64,000 nucleotides of DNA, taken from assembly GCF_000942395.1 (NCBI RefSeq), contig NZ_LN812103.1:1162906-1226905 (forward strand), read 5' to 3'. Below the pieces are notes generated by a model, which ran no database searches, was not told the DNA's origin, and saw only the letters and a program-made list of their open reading frames with translations. A program made the position numbers and the translations under genes. Shown here piece by piece: positions 1 through 8,912 of this stretch (positions are counted from its first letter, which is position 1; every line of letters starts with the position of its first letter). This stretch comes from Risungbinella massiliensis. Lineage in GTDB: Bacteria; Bacillota; Bacilli; Thermoactinomycetales; Thermoactinomycetaceae.

Positions 1-1
1 T

Positions 2-304
2 CAGTTTGTTCAGAATCAGCAGAAGCCAGATTATCAAGAAGAGATGATCCCAACTACTCAAGATGTAAAAAATACAGATGATTTTCAAGATGAATTATTT
101 GAACAGGCGATCGAACTAGTTATCGATTCCAAGACAGCCTCTGTTTCCATGCTACAACGACGTTTTCGGATTGGTTATTCCCGTGCAGCTAGATTGATTG
201 ATATGTTGGAGGCACGTGGAGTAGTAGGACCATATGAGGGAAGTAAACCACGTGAGGTACTATGGACAAGAGAGCAGCTTCTTCAAGAAAAGCAGACATC
301 TTAA
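2..304 (+). CDS. DNA translocase FtsK/SpoIIIE, C-terminal fragment
   Basis: This is the last 100 codons of a gene that begins left of the window; the frame is open from base 2. The residues from about 15 to 85 form the winged-helix gamma domain of FtsK/SpoIIIE (motifs [28 protein letters not shown] and the ending [18 protein letters not shown]). In the family this domain reads polar guide sequences on DNA and orients the motor during division or sporulation. The ATPase part is outside the window, so FtsK and SpoIIIE cannot be told apart. A strong terminator follows 40 bases downstream. Confidence 0.93.
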   Translation, partial: QFVQNQQKPDYQEEMIPTTQDVKNTDDFQDELFEQAIELVIDSKTASVSMLQRRFRIGYSRAARLIDMLEARGVVGPYEGSKPREVLWTREQLLQEKQTS

Positions 305-344
305 GTCATAGAAATGAGACAATTACACATGCTAAAGTCAAGGT

Positions 345-371
345 GCTAGCGGTACCCCCGCTAGCTTTTTT
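345..371 (+). terminator. Rho-independent terminator after ftsK/spoIIIE
   Basis: An 8-bp perfect stem (GCTAGCGG with CCGCTAGC) with a 5-base loop is followed directly by six T. It separates the translocase gene from the ABC transporter operon. Confidence 0.9.
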
Positions 372-395
372 ATTTCCTCAAGGGAGGAATTGTAT

Positions 396-1937
396 GTGAA
401 TGTGGTAGAAATGCGAAATATAACAAAACGTTTTGGTAAGTTTACTGCCAACGATCAAATCAATCTGGCAGTAAAGCAAGGAGAGATTCATGCGCTGCTT
501 GGAGAAAACGGAGCAGGAAAATCGACTCTGATGAACATTCTTTTTGGGTTATACCAGGCAGATGAAGGAGAGGTTTGGATCAAAGAGCAGAAGGTAGAAA
601 TCGACGATCCAACTATAGCAAATCGTTTAGGGATTGGCATGGTTCATCAGCACTTTATGTTGGTGGAGCCGTTTACTGTTACAGAGAACATCATTTTGGG
701 CGACGAACGAACTTCAGGAAAAATTGATTTTAGGCAAGCAGAGAAGCGAATACAAGAGCTGTCTGATCGTTACAAATTACGAGTTGATCCCAGGGCAAAA
801 GTAGCAGACATCTCAGTTGGAATGCAACAACGTGTCGAAATCCTAAAGACACTTTATCGTGGAGCCGATACGTTGATCTTTGATGAACCTACTGCTGTGC
901 TCACCCCACAGGAGATCGAAGAATTAACAGAGATCATGCGTGGGTTAGTTCGTGAAGAGAAGACCATTATATTTATAACTCATAAATTGAAAGAGATTAT
1001 GCGAACAGCGGATCGTTGTACTGTAATACGGCGTGGCAAAGTAATGGATACCGTCAACATACACGAAACAGATGAGAAAAAGTTAGCTGCCCTTATGGTA
1101 GGGCGCGAAGTCTCGTTTGATCTGTCCAAACAAAAGGCACAACCTGGAAAGTCAGTGCTCCAGATAGATCAATTAGTCGTGAAAGGCACAGATAATAGTA
1201 ATGTGGTAGATGGACTATCACTGGATGTGAAAGCTGGCGAGATTGTAGGAATAGCTGGGGTAGATGGGAATGGACAAAGTGAATTGATTGAGGCGTTGGC
1301 GCGTTTTCGTGCAATAGAGTCTGGAACGATTCGAGTGAAAGATCAAGTGATTAATTCGTTCAAACCTCGTAAAATGACCGGACTTGGATTTGGTCATATT
1401 CCAGAAGACAGGCAAAAACGTGGCTTGGTTTTGGACTTTACAGTAAGTGAGAATATGATTTTGCAAACTTACTATCTCCCACCATTTAAAAAGGGGCTCT
1501 CCATTCAGTATGCTAAAGCGGACCAGTTTGCCCGTGATCTTATTTCGGAATATGATGTGCGCACCCAAGATGAACATACTCTTGCCCGCTCTCTGTCTGG
1601 TGGGAATCAACAAAAAGTAATTATCGCTAGAGAGCTATCCCGCGAACCTGAACTACTTATCGCCGCACAGCCGACTCGTGGAATGGATGTTGGTGCGATT
1701 GAGTTTATCCATCGTCGAATTATAGATCATCGAGATAAGGGAGGCGCTGTCCTTCTCTTTTCTTTAGAGTTAGATGAGGTGCTAAAGCTAAGTGATCGAT
1801 TAGCTGTTATATATGAAGGTAAAATCCAAGGTTGGGTGAATCCGCAGACGGTAACCGAAGAGGAATTAGGGTACCTGATGGCAGGTGGACAAAATGTGGT
1901 AGCAAAGGAGGAGACAGAGAGTGAAAATCCTATCTAA
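396..1937 (+). CDS. nupO: ABC importer ATPase, nucleoside (BMP/YufO-NupO) type, two nucleotide-binding domains
   Basis: A 513-residue protein with two ABC domains in tandem, as in the CUT2/BMP-type importers for nucleosides. Domain 1 has Walker A GENGAGKST at residues 36-44, an SVGMQQRVEI signature and Walker B LIFDEPTAVLTP. Domain 2 has a degenerate Walker A (GVDGNGQSE), signature LSGGNQQK and an altered Walker B (LLIAAQPTRG), which is usual for the second domain of this family. I chose GTG at 396 because AGGAGG-type site 381-388 is 7 bases upstream; a TTG at 390 is too close to it. The stop overlaps the next gene by 17 bases. The substrate is inferred from family only; guanosine/purine nucleosides are likeliest. 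Confidence 0.9.
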   Translation: MNVVEMRNITKRFGKFTANDQINLAVKQGEIHALLGENGAGKSTLMNILFGLYQADEGEVWIKEQKVEIDDPTIANRLGIGMVHQHFMLVEPFTVTENIILGDERTSGKIDFRQAEKRIQELSDRYKLRVDPRAKVADISVGMQQRVEILKTLYRGADTLIFDEPTAVLTPQEIEELTEIMRGLVREEKTIIFITHKLKEIMRTADRCTVIRRGKVMDTVNIHETDEKKLAALMVGREVSFDLSKQKAQPGKSVLQIDQLVVKGTDNSNVVDGLSLDVKAGEIVGIAGVDGNGQSELIEALARFRAIESGTIRVKDQVINSFKPRKMTGLGFGHIPEDRQKRGLVLDFTVSENMILQTYYLPPFKKGLSIQYAKADQFARDLISEYDVRTQDEHTLARSLSGGNQQKVIIARELSREPELLIAAQPTRGMDVGAIEFIHRRIIDHRDKGGAVLLFSLELDEVLKLSDRLAVIYEGKIQGWVNPQTVTEEELGYLMAGGQNVVAKEETESENPI

Positions 1938-2988
1938 GTTGAATCGCCAATCTAGTTTTTGGACCTCTCTTCTCTCTGTTTTTATTGGCTTAATAATTGG
2001 TGCCATAGCCATGATCGCTTCTGGTTATGATCCTCTAGATGCTTATGGAGCTTTGTTTGGGAGTTCCTTATTACAACGATACGATCTAGGAGAGACAATC
2101 CGAACGATTTCGCCTCTTATTTTTACTGGTTTGGCAGTCGCAGTCGCCTTTCGGACCGGACTGTTTAATATTGGGGTGGAAGGGCAATTTTTAGTAGGTC
2201 AATTGACCGCAGTTATCATTGGATTACTGATCCCATTGCCTCCTGTAGCTCATGCGATTATCTCTCTTATTGTAGGAGCTTTGGCTGGTGCTCTATGGGC
2301 GTCTATTCCCGGTGTTTTAAAGGCAACAAGAGGTGTACATGAGGTAATTATTAGTATCATGATGAACTTTATTGCACTATATCTCTCCAATGTATTGGTT
2401 CGCCAAGTGTTAGCTCCAGGTAGAGACTCTACTGATCGTATTTTGGATACTGCATCGATACGCTCTCCTGGTTTGTCGGAACTATTTGAGGGTGCTAGAT
2501 TACATTTTGGAATCTTACTTGCACTGCTCGCTACAATCTTGGTTAGTTGGCTTCTCTTTAAAAGTGCACTTGGTTTTCAATTACGAGCAGTAGGCTACAA
2601 TCCGCTGGCAGCCGAGTATGCAGGGATAAAGGTGAAAAAAAATATCGTAGCTTCGATGATGATTAGTGGGTCACTCGCTGGTTTAGCTGGTGCCACTGAA
2701 TTACTCGGAACTAGTGAGTATCTTGCGATTCAAGATGCCTTTACTGGTATCGGCTTCGACGGAATTGCTGTCTCTTTACTTGGTGGAAATACACCGATCG
2801 GAGTGGTGCTGGCTTCCATACTATTTGGGGTTTTGACTTATGGTGGAGGCAACATGCAATTTGTCGCAGGAGTGCCGTTTGAAGTGATTCGTATTGTCTT
2901 TGCTGCCATTATTTTATTAGTTGCTGCCAATATATCAGGAAAACTATTCCGTGCTTTCCGCAAAAAAAGGGGGGAGGCCAATGCTTGA
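1921..2988 (+). CDS. nupP: ABC importer permease 1, nucleoside type (YufP/NupP-like)
   Basis: A 355-residue integral membrane protein with about 8-10 hydrophobic segments. It carries the family motif FRTGLFNIGVEGQF at about residues 78-91 and the coupling-loop region GYNPLAAEYAGIKV. It belongs to the BPD_transp_2 (CUT2) permeases. The GTG start lies within the end of the ATPase gene, behind the SD sequence AAAGGAGGA, so the two are translationally coupled. The second permease begins before this one ends. Together with the ATPase and the BMP lipoproteins it would form a complete importer in the cytoplasmic membrane. Confidence 0.9.
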   Translation: MKILSKLNRQSSFWTSLLSVFIGLIIGAIAMIASGYDPLDAYGALFGSSLLQRYDLGETIRTISPLIFTGLAVAVAFRTGLFNIGVEGQFLVGQLTAVIIGLLIPLPPVAHAIISLIVGALAGALWASIPGVLKATRGVHEVIISIMMNFIALYLSNVLVRQVLAPGRDSTDRILDTASIRSPGLSELFEGARLHFGILLALLATILVSWLLFKSALGFQLRAVGYNPLAAEYAGIKVKKNIVASMMISGSLAGLAGATELLGTSEYLAIQDAFTGIGFDGIAVSLLGGNTPIGVVLASILFGVLTYGGGNMQFVAGVPFEVIRIVFAAIILLVAANISGKLFRAFRKKRGEANA

Positions 2989-3916
2989 TACGATTACCAG
3001 CATTTTGTCAACTACTATCTTGTACGCTACTCCTCTCTTATTAGCGGGATTAGGTGGGCTTTACTCTGAACGATCTGGAGTGGTCAATATTGGTTTGGAA
3101 GGATTAATGACCATAGGAGCTTTTACTGCTGCTCAGATGACGATCGTGACGGGAAGCGCATGGTTGGGACTGTTATCTGCTATAATCGCTGGGATCTTGT
3201 TGGCTCTCCTTCACGCAGTAGCGACCATCACGTTTCAAGCGGATCAAGTGGTAACAGGAGTAGCGATCAATTTTCTTGCCGTTGGTCTATCCGTCTACTT
3301 AGTGAAACGTATCTATGAAGGAGCAGGTCAGACACCTGTTGTTCCTGTAAAGCTAGAGCCACTCTACATCCCTTTTCTTAGTGATATTCCAATAATAGGA
3401 CCTGCTCTCTTTCGCGCATATCCAACCACTTATATTGCCTTATTGGCGGTCCTATTCACTTCGTGGCTTCTCTATCAAACTCCTTTTGGCTTACGCCTAA
3501 GAGCAATTGGTGAGCATCCCCATGCCGCAGAAACAGCAGGAGTTTCCGTAATTTCCCGTCGATATGTGGCTGTCATGATCAGTGGGGCACTTGCAGCTAT
3601 TGGTGGAGCTGGTCTCTCTATTGCGATTGGCAGTGAATTCAGTCTAGTGACCGTAGCAGGCCAAGGTTTTATCGCACTCGCAGCACTTATATTTGGAAAA
3701 TGGCGTCCTTTTGGCTTATTGGGAGCTGGTTTGTTCTTTGGTTTTGCAGTAGCGTTAGCATTAATCGGGCAAATCTTTGGTTTGACTGCTTATGTACCAA
3801 GTGAAGTATTGAATATGATTCCCTATCTCTTTACCATCTTGGCACTCGCTGGTTTTGTTGGGCGAGCACAATCACCAGCAGCACTTGGTAAACCATATCA
3901 AAAAGGAACACGATGA
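2981..3916 (+). CDS. nupQ: ABC importer permease 2, nucleoside type (YufQ/NupQ-like)
   Basis: A 311-residue membrane protein of the same CUT2 permease family as its neighbour, with the motif ERSGVVNIGLEGLM near the N terminus and the coupling motif GEHPHAAETAGVSV. ATG 2981 is chosen because GGGGGAGG lies 3-10 bases upstream; it overlaps the previous gene by 8 bases. A hairpin with a T run starts at its stop codon, so transcription may be attenuated between the membrane subunits and the substrate-binding lipoproteins. Confidence 0.9.
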   Translation: MLDTITSILSTTILYATPLLLAGLGGLYSERSGVVNIGLEGLMTIGAFTAAQMTIVTGSAWLGLLSAIIAGILLALLHAVATITFQADQVVTGVAINFLAVGLSVYLVKRIYEGAGQTPVVPVKLEPLYIPFLSDIPIIGPALFRAYPTTYIALLAVLFTSWLLYQTPFGLRLRAIGEHPHAAETAGVSVISRRYVAVMISGALAAIGGAGLSIAIGSEFSLVTVAGQGFIALAALIFGKWRPFGLLGAGLFFGFAVALALIGQIFGLTAYVPSEVLNMIPYLFTILALAGFVGRAQSPAALGKPYQKGTR

Positions 3917-3945
3917 AGTGTCGGGTAAAATCCGGCACTTTTTTC
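3916..3945 (+). terminator. Terminator/attenuator between permease and lipoprotein genes
   Basis: A 9-bp stem (AAGTGTCGG with CCGGCACTT, one G-T pair) and loop TAAAA are followed by six T. It lies inside what reads as one transporter operon, so partial read-through is plausible. Confidence 0.75.
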
Positions 3946-4007
3946 CTTCTTGTAAAGCCAAAACCGTTGGACATACTAACGGCATTAAGAGGAAAGGAGA
4001 CAGTTTT

Positions 4008-5024
4008 ATGAAATGGAAAAAAGCTTTTCCCTTTATGCTTTCTCTTTTAGTGCTCGCTGGGTGTGCCACCGACACGAAAAATGAGGGGAATCAAGGAGCA
4101 CCACAGGATGGAACGAAAGGTTCTTTCAAGATTGGGATGGTAACAGATACAGGAGGAATCAATGACGAATCATTCAACCAATCTGCTTGGAATGGAATTA
4201 CAAGAGCGGGGAAAGACCTACCTGCAGATGTAAAATATTTAGAATCGAAACGTTCAGATGATTTTATTCCCAACCTGACCCGATTTGCTCGAGAAAAACG
4301 CAACATTATCTGGGGAATTGGGTTTCGTCTAGATAAGGCAATTATAGAAGCAGCGAATCAATTTCCTGATAGTAATTTTGGTATGGTTGATTCAGATTTA
4401 GGTGGAAAAGTACCGAAAAATGCGATTGCTGTTACGTTTAGAGAGGCAGAAGGTTCTTATTTAATGGGAGTTTTGGCTGGGCTTAGTACGAAAACGAACA
4501 AGGTTGGTTTTGTAGGTGGGGTGTCAAGTCCGCTTATTAAAAAGTTTGAGTCGGGGTTTGTTGCAGGAGTGAAAGAAGTGAATCCAAAGGCAACCGTTCA
4601 AGTCGCTTATGCAGAATCTTTTACAGACGCTACTAAGGGTCGATCCTTAGCTGCTAACCTATACAATGGTGGAGCTGATATCATTTTCCATGCAGCAGGT
4701 GGTACTGGAAAAGGAGTATTTGATGAGGTGAAGACGAGAGAAAAAGGAAAGTTTTTTGTTATTGGTTGTGATCAAGACCAAGCACGTCTCGCGCCAGATC
4801 ATACCCTTAGTTCGCTTGTAAAACGAGTAGATGCTGCTGTCTACGATATCTCGAAACAAGTGAAAGAGGGGAACGCAAAACTTGGTAGAGTGATCACTCT
4901 TGGTTTGAAAGAAGATGCACTGTCTTTTCCACAATCCAAATTGGTGAAACCAGAAGTGACTCAAAAAGTAGAAGAATATAAGCAAAAAATAATCAAGGGA
5001 GATATCAATGTCCCAAGTAAGTAA
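4008..5024 (+). CDS. BMP-family substrate-binding lipoprotein 1
   Basis: A 338-residue Bmp/NupN-type lipoprotein. The signal peptide MKWKKAFPFMLSLLVLAGC ends in a typical lipobox (LAGC, residues 16-19). The mature part starts a periplasmic-binding-like fold with FKIGMVTDTGGINDESFN, the nucleoside-binding family signature, and VGFVGGVSSPLIKKFESGF further on. ATG 4008 follows GAAAGGAGA; upstream in-frame codons read through the terminator and are not coding. It probably captures the nucleoside outside the membrane and feeds the importer encoded just upstream. A close paralogue follows 19 bases downstream. Confidence 0.9.
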   Translation: MKWKKAFPFMLSLLVLAGCATDTKNEGNQGAPQDGTKGSFKIGMVTDTGGINDESFNQSAWNGITRAGKDLPADVKYLESKRSDDFIPNLTRFAREKRNIIWGIGFRLDKAIIEAANQFPDSNFGMVDSDLGGKVPKNAIAVTFREAEGSYLMGVLAGLSTKTNKVGFVGGVSSPLIKKFESGFVAGVKEVNPKATVQVAYAESFTDATKGRSLAANLYNGGADIIFHAAGGTGKGVFDEVKTREKGKFFVIGCDQDQARLAPDHTLSSLVKRVDAAVYDISKQVKEGNAKLGRVITLGLKEDALSFPQSKLVKPEVTQKVEEYKQKIIKGDINVPSK

Positions 5025-5043
5025 GAAATCAAGGAGTGGAAAA

Positions 5044-6081
5044 ATGAGATCGTGGAAAAAGTGGACAGGTGCCATCGTAGCGATCAGCCTAATTGGAACT
5101 GCCTGTGCAAACGCAAATAATAATGAAAATCAAACAACAAACCAAGGTAATGGTGGCAAAGATACATTTCAAATTGGCATGGTAACGAACGTAGGTGGGA
5201 TTAATGACCAATCTTTTAATGAGATTACATGGACAGGTCTGACTCGTGCAGGAAAAGAGTTACCAGCAGATGTGAAGTATTTAGAGTCTAAACGGGAAGA
5301 TGACTACGTCCCTAACTTGACACGTTTTGCAAGAGAGAAGAGAGATCTAATCTGGGGAGTGGGATTTAAGTTTGAAAAAGCCCTTCCTGAGGTAGCCAAA
5401 CGTTTTCCAGAGCAAACATTTGGTGTGGTTGATACCAATCTAAATAATCAGGTACCCAAAAATGTAGCTGCAATTACGTTCCGTGAAGAGGAGGGATCCT
5501 ATCTCATGGGTGTAATGGCAGGGCTCACAACAAAAACGAATAAAGTCGGTTTTGTAGGAGGAATCAGTTCGCCTCTTATCAAACGATTTGAAGTGGGATA
5601 TCGTGCAGGAGTAAAAGCTGTTAATCCGAAAGCAACCGTTCAAGTAGCATATACGGAAAGTTTTACAGATGCTACCAAAGCTCGTTCGATTGCCTCCAAC
5701 ATGTACAATGGTGGTGCCGACGTAATTTACCATGCTGCGGGTGGGGCTGGAAAAGGTGTTTTTGATGAAGCCAAAACGAGAGATGTTGGAAAATATTTTG
5801 TTATTGGCGCAGACTTGGATCAGTCTAATCTAGCACCTAATCATACGCTAAGCTCGATGGTAAAACGTTTGGACAAAGCAGTATACGATTTTTCCAAACA
5901 AGTAAAAGATCGTACTGCTACGTTAGGAACGGTAACTGATCTAGGATTAAAAGAGGATGGAATTGCGTATCCTTATTCCAAGTATGTAACACCAGAAGTG
6001 AAAGCCAAGGTAGAAGAATATAAACAAAAAATTGTGCAAGGCCAGATCAAGGTACCCAAGACAGAAGCGGAATTGAAATAA
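5044..6081 (+). CDS. BMP-family substrate-binding lipoprotein 2 (tandem paralogue)
   Basis: A 345-residue paralogue of the preceding lipoprotein; long blocks are nearly identical (for example KELPADVKYLESKR, PNLTRFAREKR, TKTNKVGFVGG, NPKATVQVAY). ATG 5044 is placed 7 bases after AAGGAG. The signal peptide ends near SLIGTAC; the lipobox has Gly at -3 where Leu is usual, so lipidation is likely but less certain than for copy 1. The duplication suggests two ligand specificities served by one membrane complex, which is an inference. Confidence 0.88.
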   Translation: MRSWKKWTGAIVAISLIGTACANANNNENQTTNQGNGGKDTFQIGMVTNVGGINDQSFNEITWTGLTRAGKELPADVKYLESKREDDYVPNLTRFAREKRDLIWGVGFKFEKALPEVAKRFPEQTFGVVDTNLNNQVPKNVAAITFREEEGSYLMGVMAGLTTKTNKVGFVGGISSPLIKRFEVGYRAGVKAVNPKATVQVAYTESFTDATKARSIASNMYNGGADVIYHAAGGAGKGVFDEAKTRDVGKYFVIGADLDQSNLAPNHTLSSMVKRLDKAVYDFSKQVKDRTATLGTVTDLGLKEDGIAYPYSKYVTPEVKAKVEEYKQKIVQGQIKVPKTEAELK

Positions 6082-6096
6082 TCATGATTGCTAGCG

Positions 6097-6136
6097 CTTA
6101 GATCAAAATTCGTGAGCGAACGAATTTTGATCTAAG
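6097..6136. repeat. Long perfect inverted repeat (17-bp arms)
   Basis: Arms CTTAGATCAAAATTCGT (6097-6113) and its exact complement (6120-6136) flank a 6-base loop. Less perfect complementarity continues outward (GCTAGCG before, GAAGCGTAAGC after). There is no T run directly behind it, so it is not a plain terminator. Confidence 0.8.
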
Positions 6137-6196
6137 GAAGCGTAAGCTTAAAAGAAACAAAGGTGTTCGTAAAATAGGCTTTTTTTGTAAAAATAT

Positions 6197-6225
6197 TTAG
6201 TCAATCAAATTTGTTAGGATATAAT
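6197..6225 (+). promoter_or_regulatory. Probable sigma-A promoter for the ymfF-ymfH operon
   Basis: A perfect TATAAT (6220-6225) sits 17 bases after a weak -35 (TTAGTC, 6197-6202), about 36 bases before the ymfF start. The -10 and extended context are good, the -35 poor. Confidence 0.5.
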
Positions 6226-6260
6226 AGAAGTAGTGTGTATCTCCAATACAGAGATGGGGT

Positions 6261-7565
6261 ATGAAACCAATGCAAGGAAGTTTTCAAACCATTGCATTAG
6301 GAAGTATTAACTTACATGTATTACCAAGTGAAAAGTTTAAAACAACTTCGTTTTCCATTTTTTTGAGACAGAAGTTACAAGCGGAAACAGTGACGAAACA
6401 TGCCCTTCTTTCTAATGTATTACAGAGAGGGACAAGTCGCTTCCCTACATCAGTTCAATTACGCCGAGAGCTAGAAAATCTCTATGGTGCTGGATTCTTT
6501 GCAGATGTAATGAAAAAAGGGGAGCTTCATCTTCTACAGATCGGATTGGATATTGCCAATGAGCAATACCTCAGTTCCAAAGAACCTCTTTTGGAAAAAG
6601 GAATTCAGTTGTTAGTAGAAGTGTTAACAGACCCTGCTTTAGAAGGAAAAGCATTCCCAGATAAGGTGGTAGAATCAGAGAAAAAAGTATTAAAGCAGCG
6701 AATTGAAAGTCTCCAAGATGACAAGATTCGCTATGCGGCCGTTCGTTGCTCAGAAGAGTTATGCAAAGGAGAACCATATGCTCTGTTTGGTCTAGGTACA
6801 GTAGAAGATCTAGCAACGATTGATGGTTCGGAACTTTATACATACTACCAAGACCTATTACAAACTGCTCCTATCGATATTTACTGCGTAGGGAATGTGG
6901 ACAGCGCACAAGTGCAACAAATATTGCAAAAGTACTTGCCTAGTGCGCTCACTGAAGCGAAACGAACAGAACTTGTCTCCATGATCTCTGATTCAAAGCC
7001 AACAAAGGAACAAGAAAAAGAGGTAGTGGATCATCTTGATGTACAACAAGGAAAGTTAAATTTGGGCTTACGTACCCAAATTTCGTTTGCGGAGGAAGAT
7101 TATCCTGCTCTTCTAATGTATAACGGGATTTTAGGTGGATTCCCTCACTCCAAGCTATTCCGAAACGTTCGGGAGAAGGAGAGCTTGGCCTATTATTGTT
7201 CATCGCAAATCGAGAGTTTAAAAGGGCTATTATTCATCCAATCGGGAATTGAAATTGGAAATTATGAAAAAGCAGTACAAATAATCAAAGAACAATTGAG
7301 TGCGATGAAAGCAGGAGAGATTACGGAGAACGAACTTGAACAAACACGTGCAACTCTCTCCAATCAATATCGTCAGCAATTAGATCGTCCATTTGATCTG
7401 ATTGGTTATCACTTCCATCAAATGATTAGCAAGCGGGAACGAAAATTGATGGATCTATTATTGCAATTGCAACAGGTGACCAAATCAGATATTCAGGCTG
7501 TTGCACAAAAAGTAAATCTAGAGGTTGTATACTTCTTGCGTGATAAAGGAGGGGAATCTGCGTGA
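6261..7565 (+). CDS. ymfF: M16-family peptidase-like protein YmfF (zinc motif absent)
   Basis: A 434-residue insulinase-fold protein. It lacks the HxxEH zinc motif at the expected N-terminal place, as YmfF/AlbF-type partners usually do. It is followed with a 4-base overlap by an M16 protein with an intact HFLEH motif, so the pair probably works as a heterodimer, one half catalytic and one structural. The ATG at 6261 has only a modest SD (GATGGGG); a second ATG at 6270 is possible. The same gene pair sits near ftsK and pgsA in Bacillus. The substrate is not known from the sequence. Confidence 0.88.
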   Translation: MKPMQGSFQTIALGSINLHVLPSEKFKTTSFSIFLRQKLQAETVTKHALLSNVLQRGTSRFPTSVQLRRELENLYGAGFFADVMKKGELHLLQIGLDIANEQYLSSKEPLLEKGIQLLVEVLTDPALEGKAFPDKVVESEKKVLKQRIESLQDDKIRYAAVRCSEELCKGEPYALFGLGTVEDLATIDGSELYTYYQDLLQTAPIDIYCVGNVDSAQVQQILQKYLPSALTEAKRTELVSMISDSKPTKEQEKEVVDHLDVQQGKLNLGLRTQISFAEEDYPALLMYNGILGGFPHSKLFRNVREKESLAYYCSSQIESLKGLLFIQSGIEIGNYEKAVQIIKEQLSAMKAGEITENELEQTRATLSNQYRQQLDRPFDLIGYHFHQMISKRERKLMDLLLQLQQVTKSDIQAVAQKVNLEVVYFLRDKGGESA

Positions 7566-8857
7566 AGCCTATCCATTATGAGCAACTCCAAGAAACGCTT
7601 TACCAAGAAGAGCTTCCCAATGGTTTACAAGTCTATATCTTACCTAAACCAGGATATAGTAAGACCTATGCCACTTTTACTACGAAGTACGGCTCCATTG
7701 ACAATACATTCCAAGTAAAAGGAAAAGAGAAGCATCAAGTTCCAGACGGTATAGCCCATTTTTTAGAGCACAAGATGTTTGAACAAGAATCTGGTGAAGA
7801 TGTGTTTCAATCTTTTTCCCGCCAAGGTGCTTCTGCCAATGCCTTTACTAGTTTCACTCGGACTGCATATCTCTTCTCTGCGACCGAACAAGTAGAAGAG
7901 AATCTAACCACCTTGTTGGATTATGTTCAAAGTCCCTACTTTACCGATCAAAACGTGGAAAAGGAAAAAGGGATTATTGGTCAAGAGATCAGAATGTACG
8001 ATGATAATCCGGACTGGCGTTCTTATTTTGGATTAATTGAAGCGATGTACCATAAACATCCTGTTCATATTGATATTGCAGGTACAGTAGAGTCGATTGC
8101 TAAGATTACGAAAGAGATGCTCTACACTTGTTATAATACGTTCTACCACCCAAGTAATATGGTGATGTTTGTTGTAGGGGCAGTTGATCCGGAAAAAACG
8201 ATGACGCTAATTCGAGAAAATCAAGCTAAAAAAGAGTTTGAACCACAAGGAGAAATATTGCGTTACTTTGAGGCAGAGCCAGAAAGTGTGGCTACTAAAC
8301 GCAATGTGGCAGAATTAAGCGTGGGAATCTCCAAGTGTTTCTTTGGATTTAAAGAACGTATGGACCGAGTGCAACAGACAGGAAATGATCTCATTCGCCA
8401 AGAATTGACCACCTCCATTTTCTTGGAAGCGCTATTAGGTAGTGGAAGTGATCTTTATCAATCGCTTTATGATGAAGGTCTGATTGATGATAACTTTAGC
8501 TTTGATTATTCACTTGATACTGGTTATGGATTCTCTGTAATGGGTGGGGATACCCAAGATCCAGATCGTTTGCTTGCTAGAATAGAAAAGGAATTACCTG
8601 AATTAGTGCAAAAGGGTCTGACGGAGCAAGAGTTTGAACGAATCCGTAAAAAGAAGATTGGGTCTAATCTCCGGATGCTAAACTCGCCAGAGTGGATCGC
8701 AAATCAATTTACTGCTTATCGGTTCCGTGAGTCCGATCTCTTTGAGATTATTCCTGTGTTAGAGTCGCTAACGCTACAAGATGTAAATGACCGGATGAAA
8801 GAGCATGTTGATTTTGACCGATTTGCAGTATCATTAGTAGTTCCCAAAAAGGCATAA
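7562..8857 (+). CDS. ymfH: M16-family zinc peptidase YmfH
   Basis: A 431-residue insulinase-like metallopeptidase with the inverted zinc motif HFLEHKMFE at about residues 67-75 and the downstream Glu-containing segment NVEKEKGIIGQEIRMY that supplies the third ligand. The start is GTG 7562 behind GGAGGGG and overlaps the ymfF stop by 4 bases, indicating coupling. It is probably the catalytic half of the YmfF/YmfH pair. A terminator follows at once. Confidence 0.92.
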   Translation: MKPIHYEQLQETLYQEELPNGLQVYILPKPGYSKTYATFTTKYGSIDNTFQVKGKEKHQVPDGIAHFLEHKMFEQESGEDVFQSFSRQGASANAFTSFTRTAYLFSATEQVEENLTTLLDYVQSPYFTDQNVEKEKGIIGQEIRMYDDNPDWRSYFGLIEAMYHKHPVHIDIAGTVESIAKITKEMLYTCYNTFYHPSNMVMFVVGAVDPEKTMTLIRENQAKKEFEPQGEILRYFEAEPESVATKRNVAELSVGISKCFFGFKERMDRVQQTGNDLIRQELTTSIFLEALLGSGSDLYQSLYDEGLIDDNFSFDYSLDTGYGFSVMGGDTQDPDRLLARIEKELPELVQKGLTEQEFERIRKKKIGSNLRMLNSPEWIANQFTAYRFRESDLFEIIPVLESLTLQDVNDRMKEHVDFDRFAVSLVVPKKA

Positions 8858-8864
8858 ATGGTGA

Positions 8865-8897
8865 AAAGCTCTTTCCTTTATGGGGAAAGGGCTTTTT
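8865..8897 (+). terminator. Terminator after ymfH
   Basis: The stem AAAGCTCTTTCC / GGAAAGGGCTTT (one mispaired position) closes a short loop and runs into six T. It ends two bases before the SD of the next gene, so some read-through into ymfI is likely. Confidence 0.8.
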
Positions 8898-8912
8898 TAG
8901 GAGGAGAAATAT

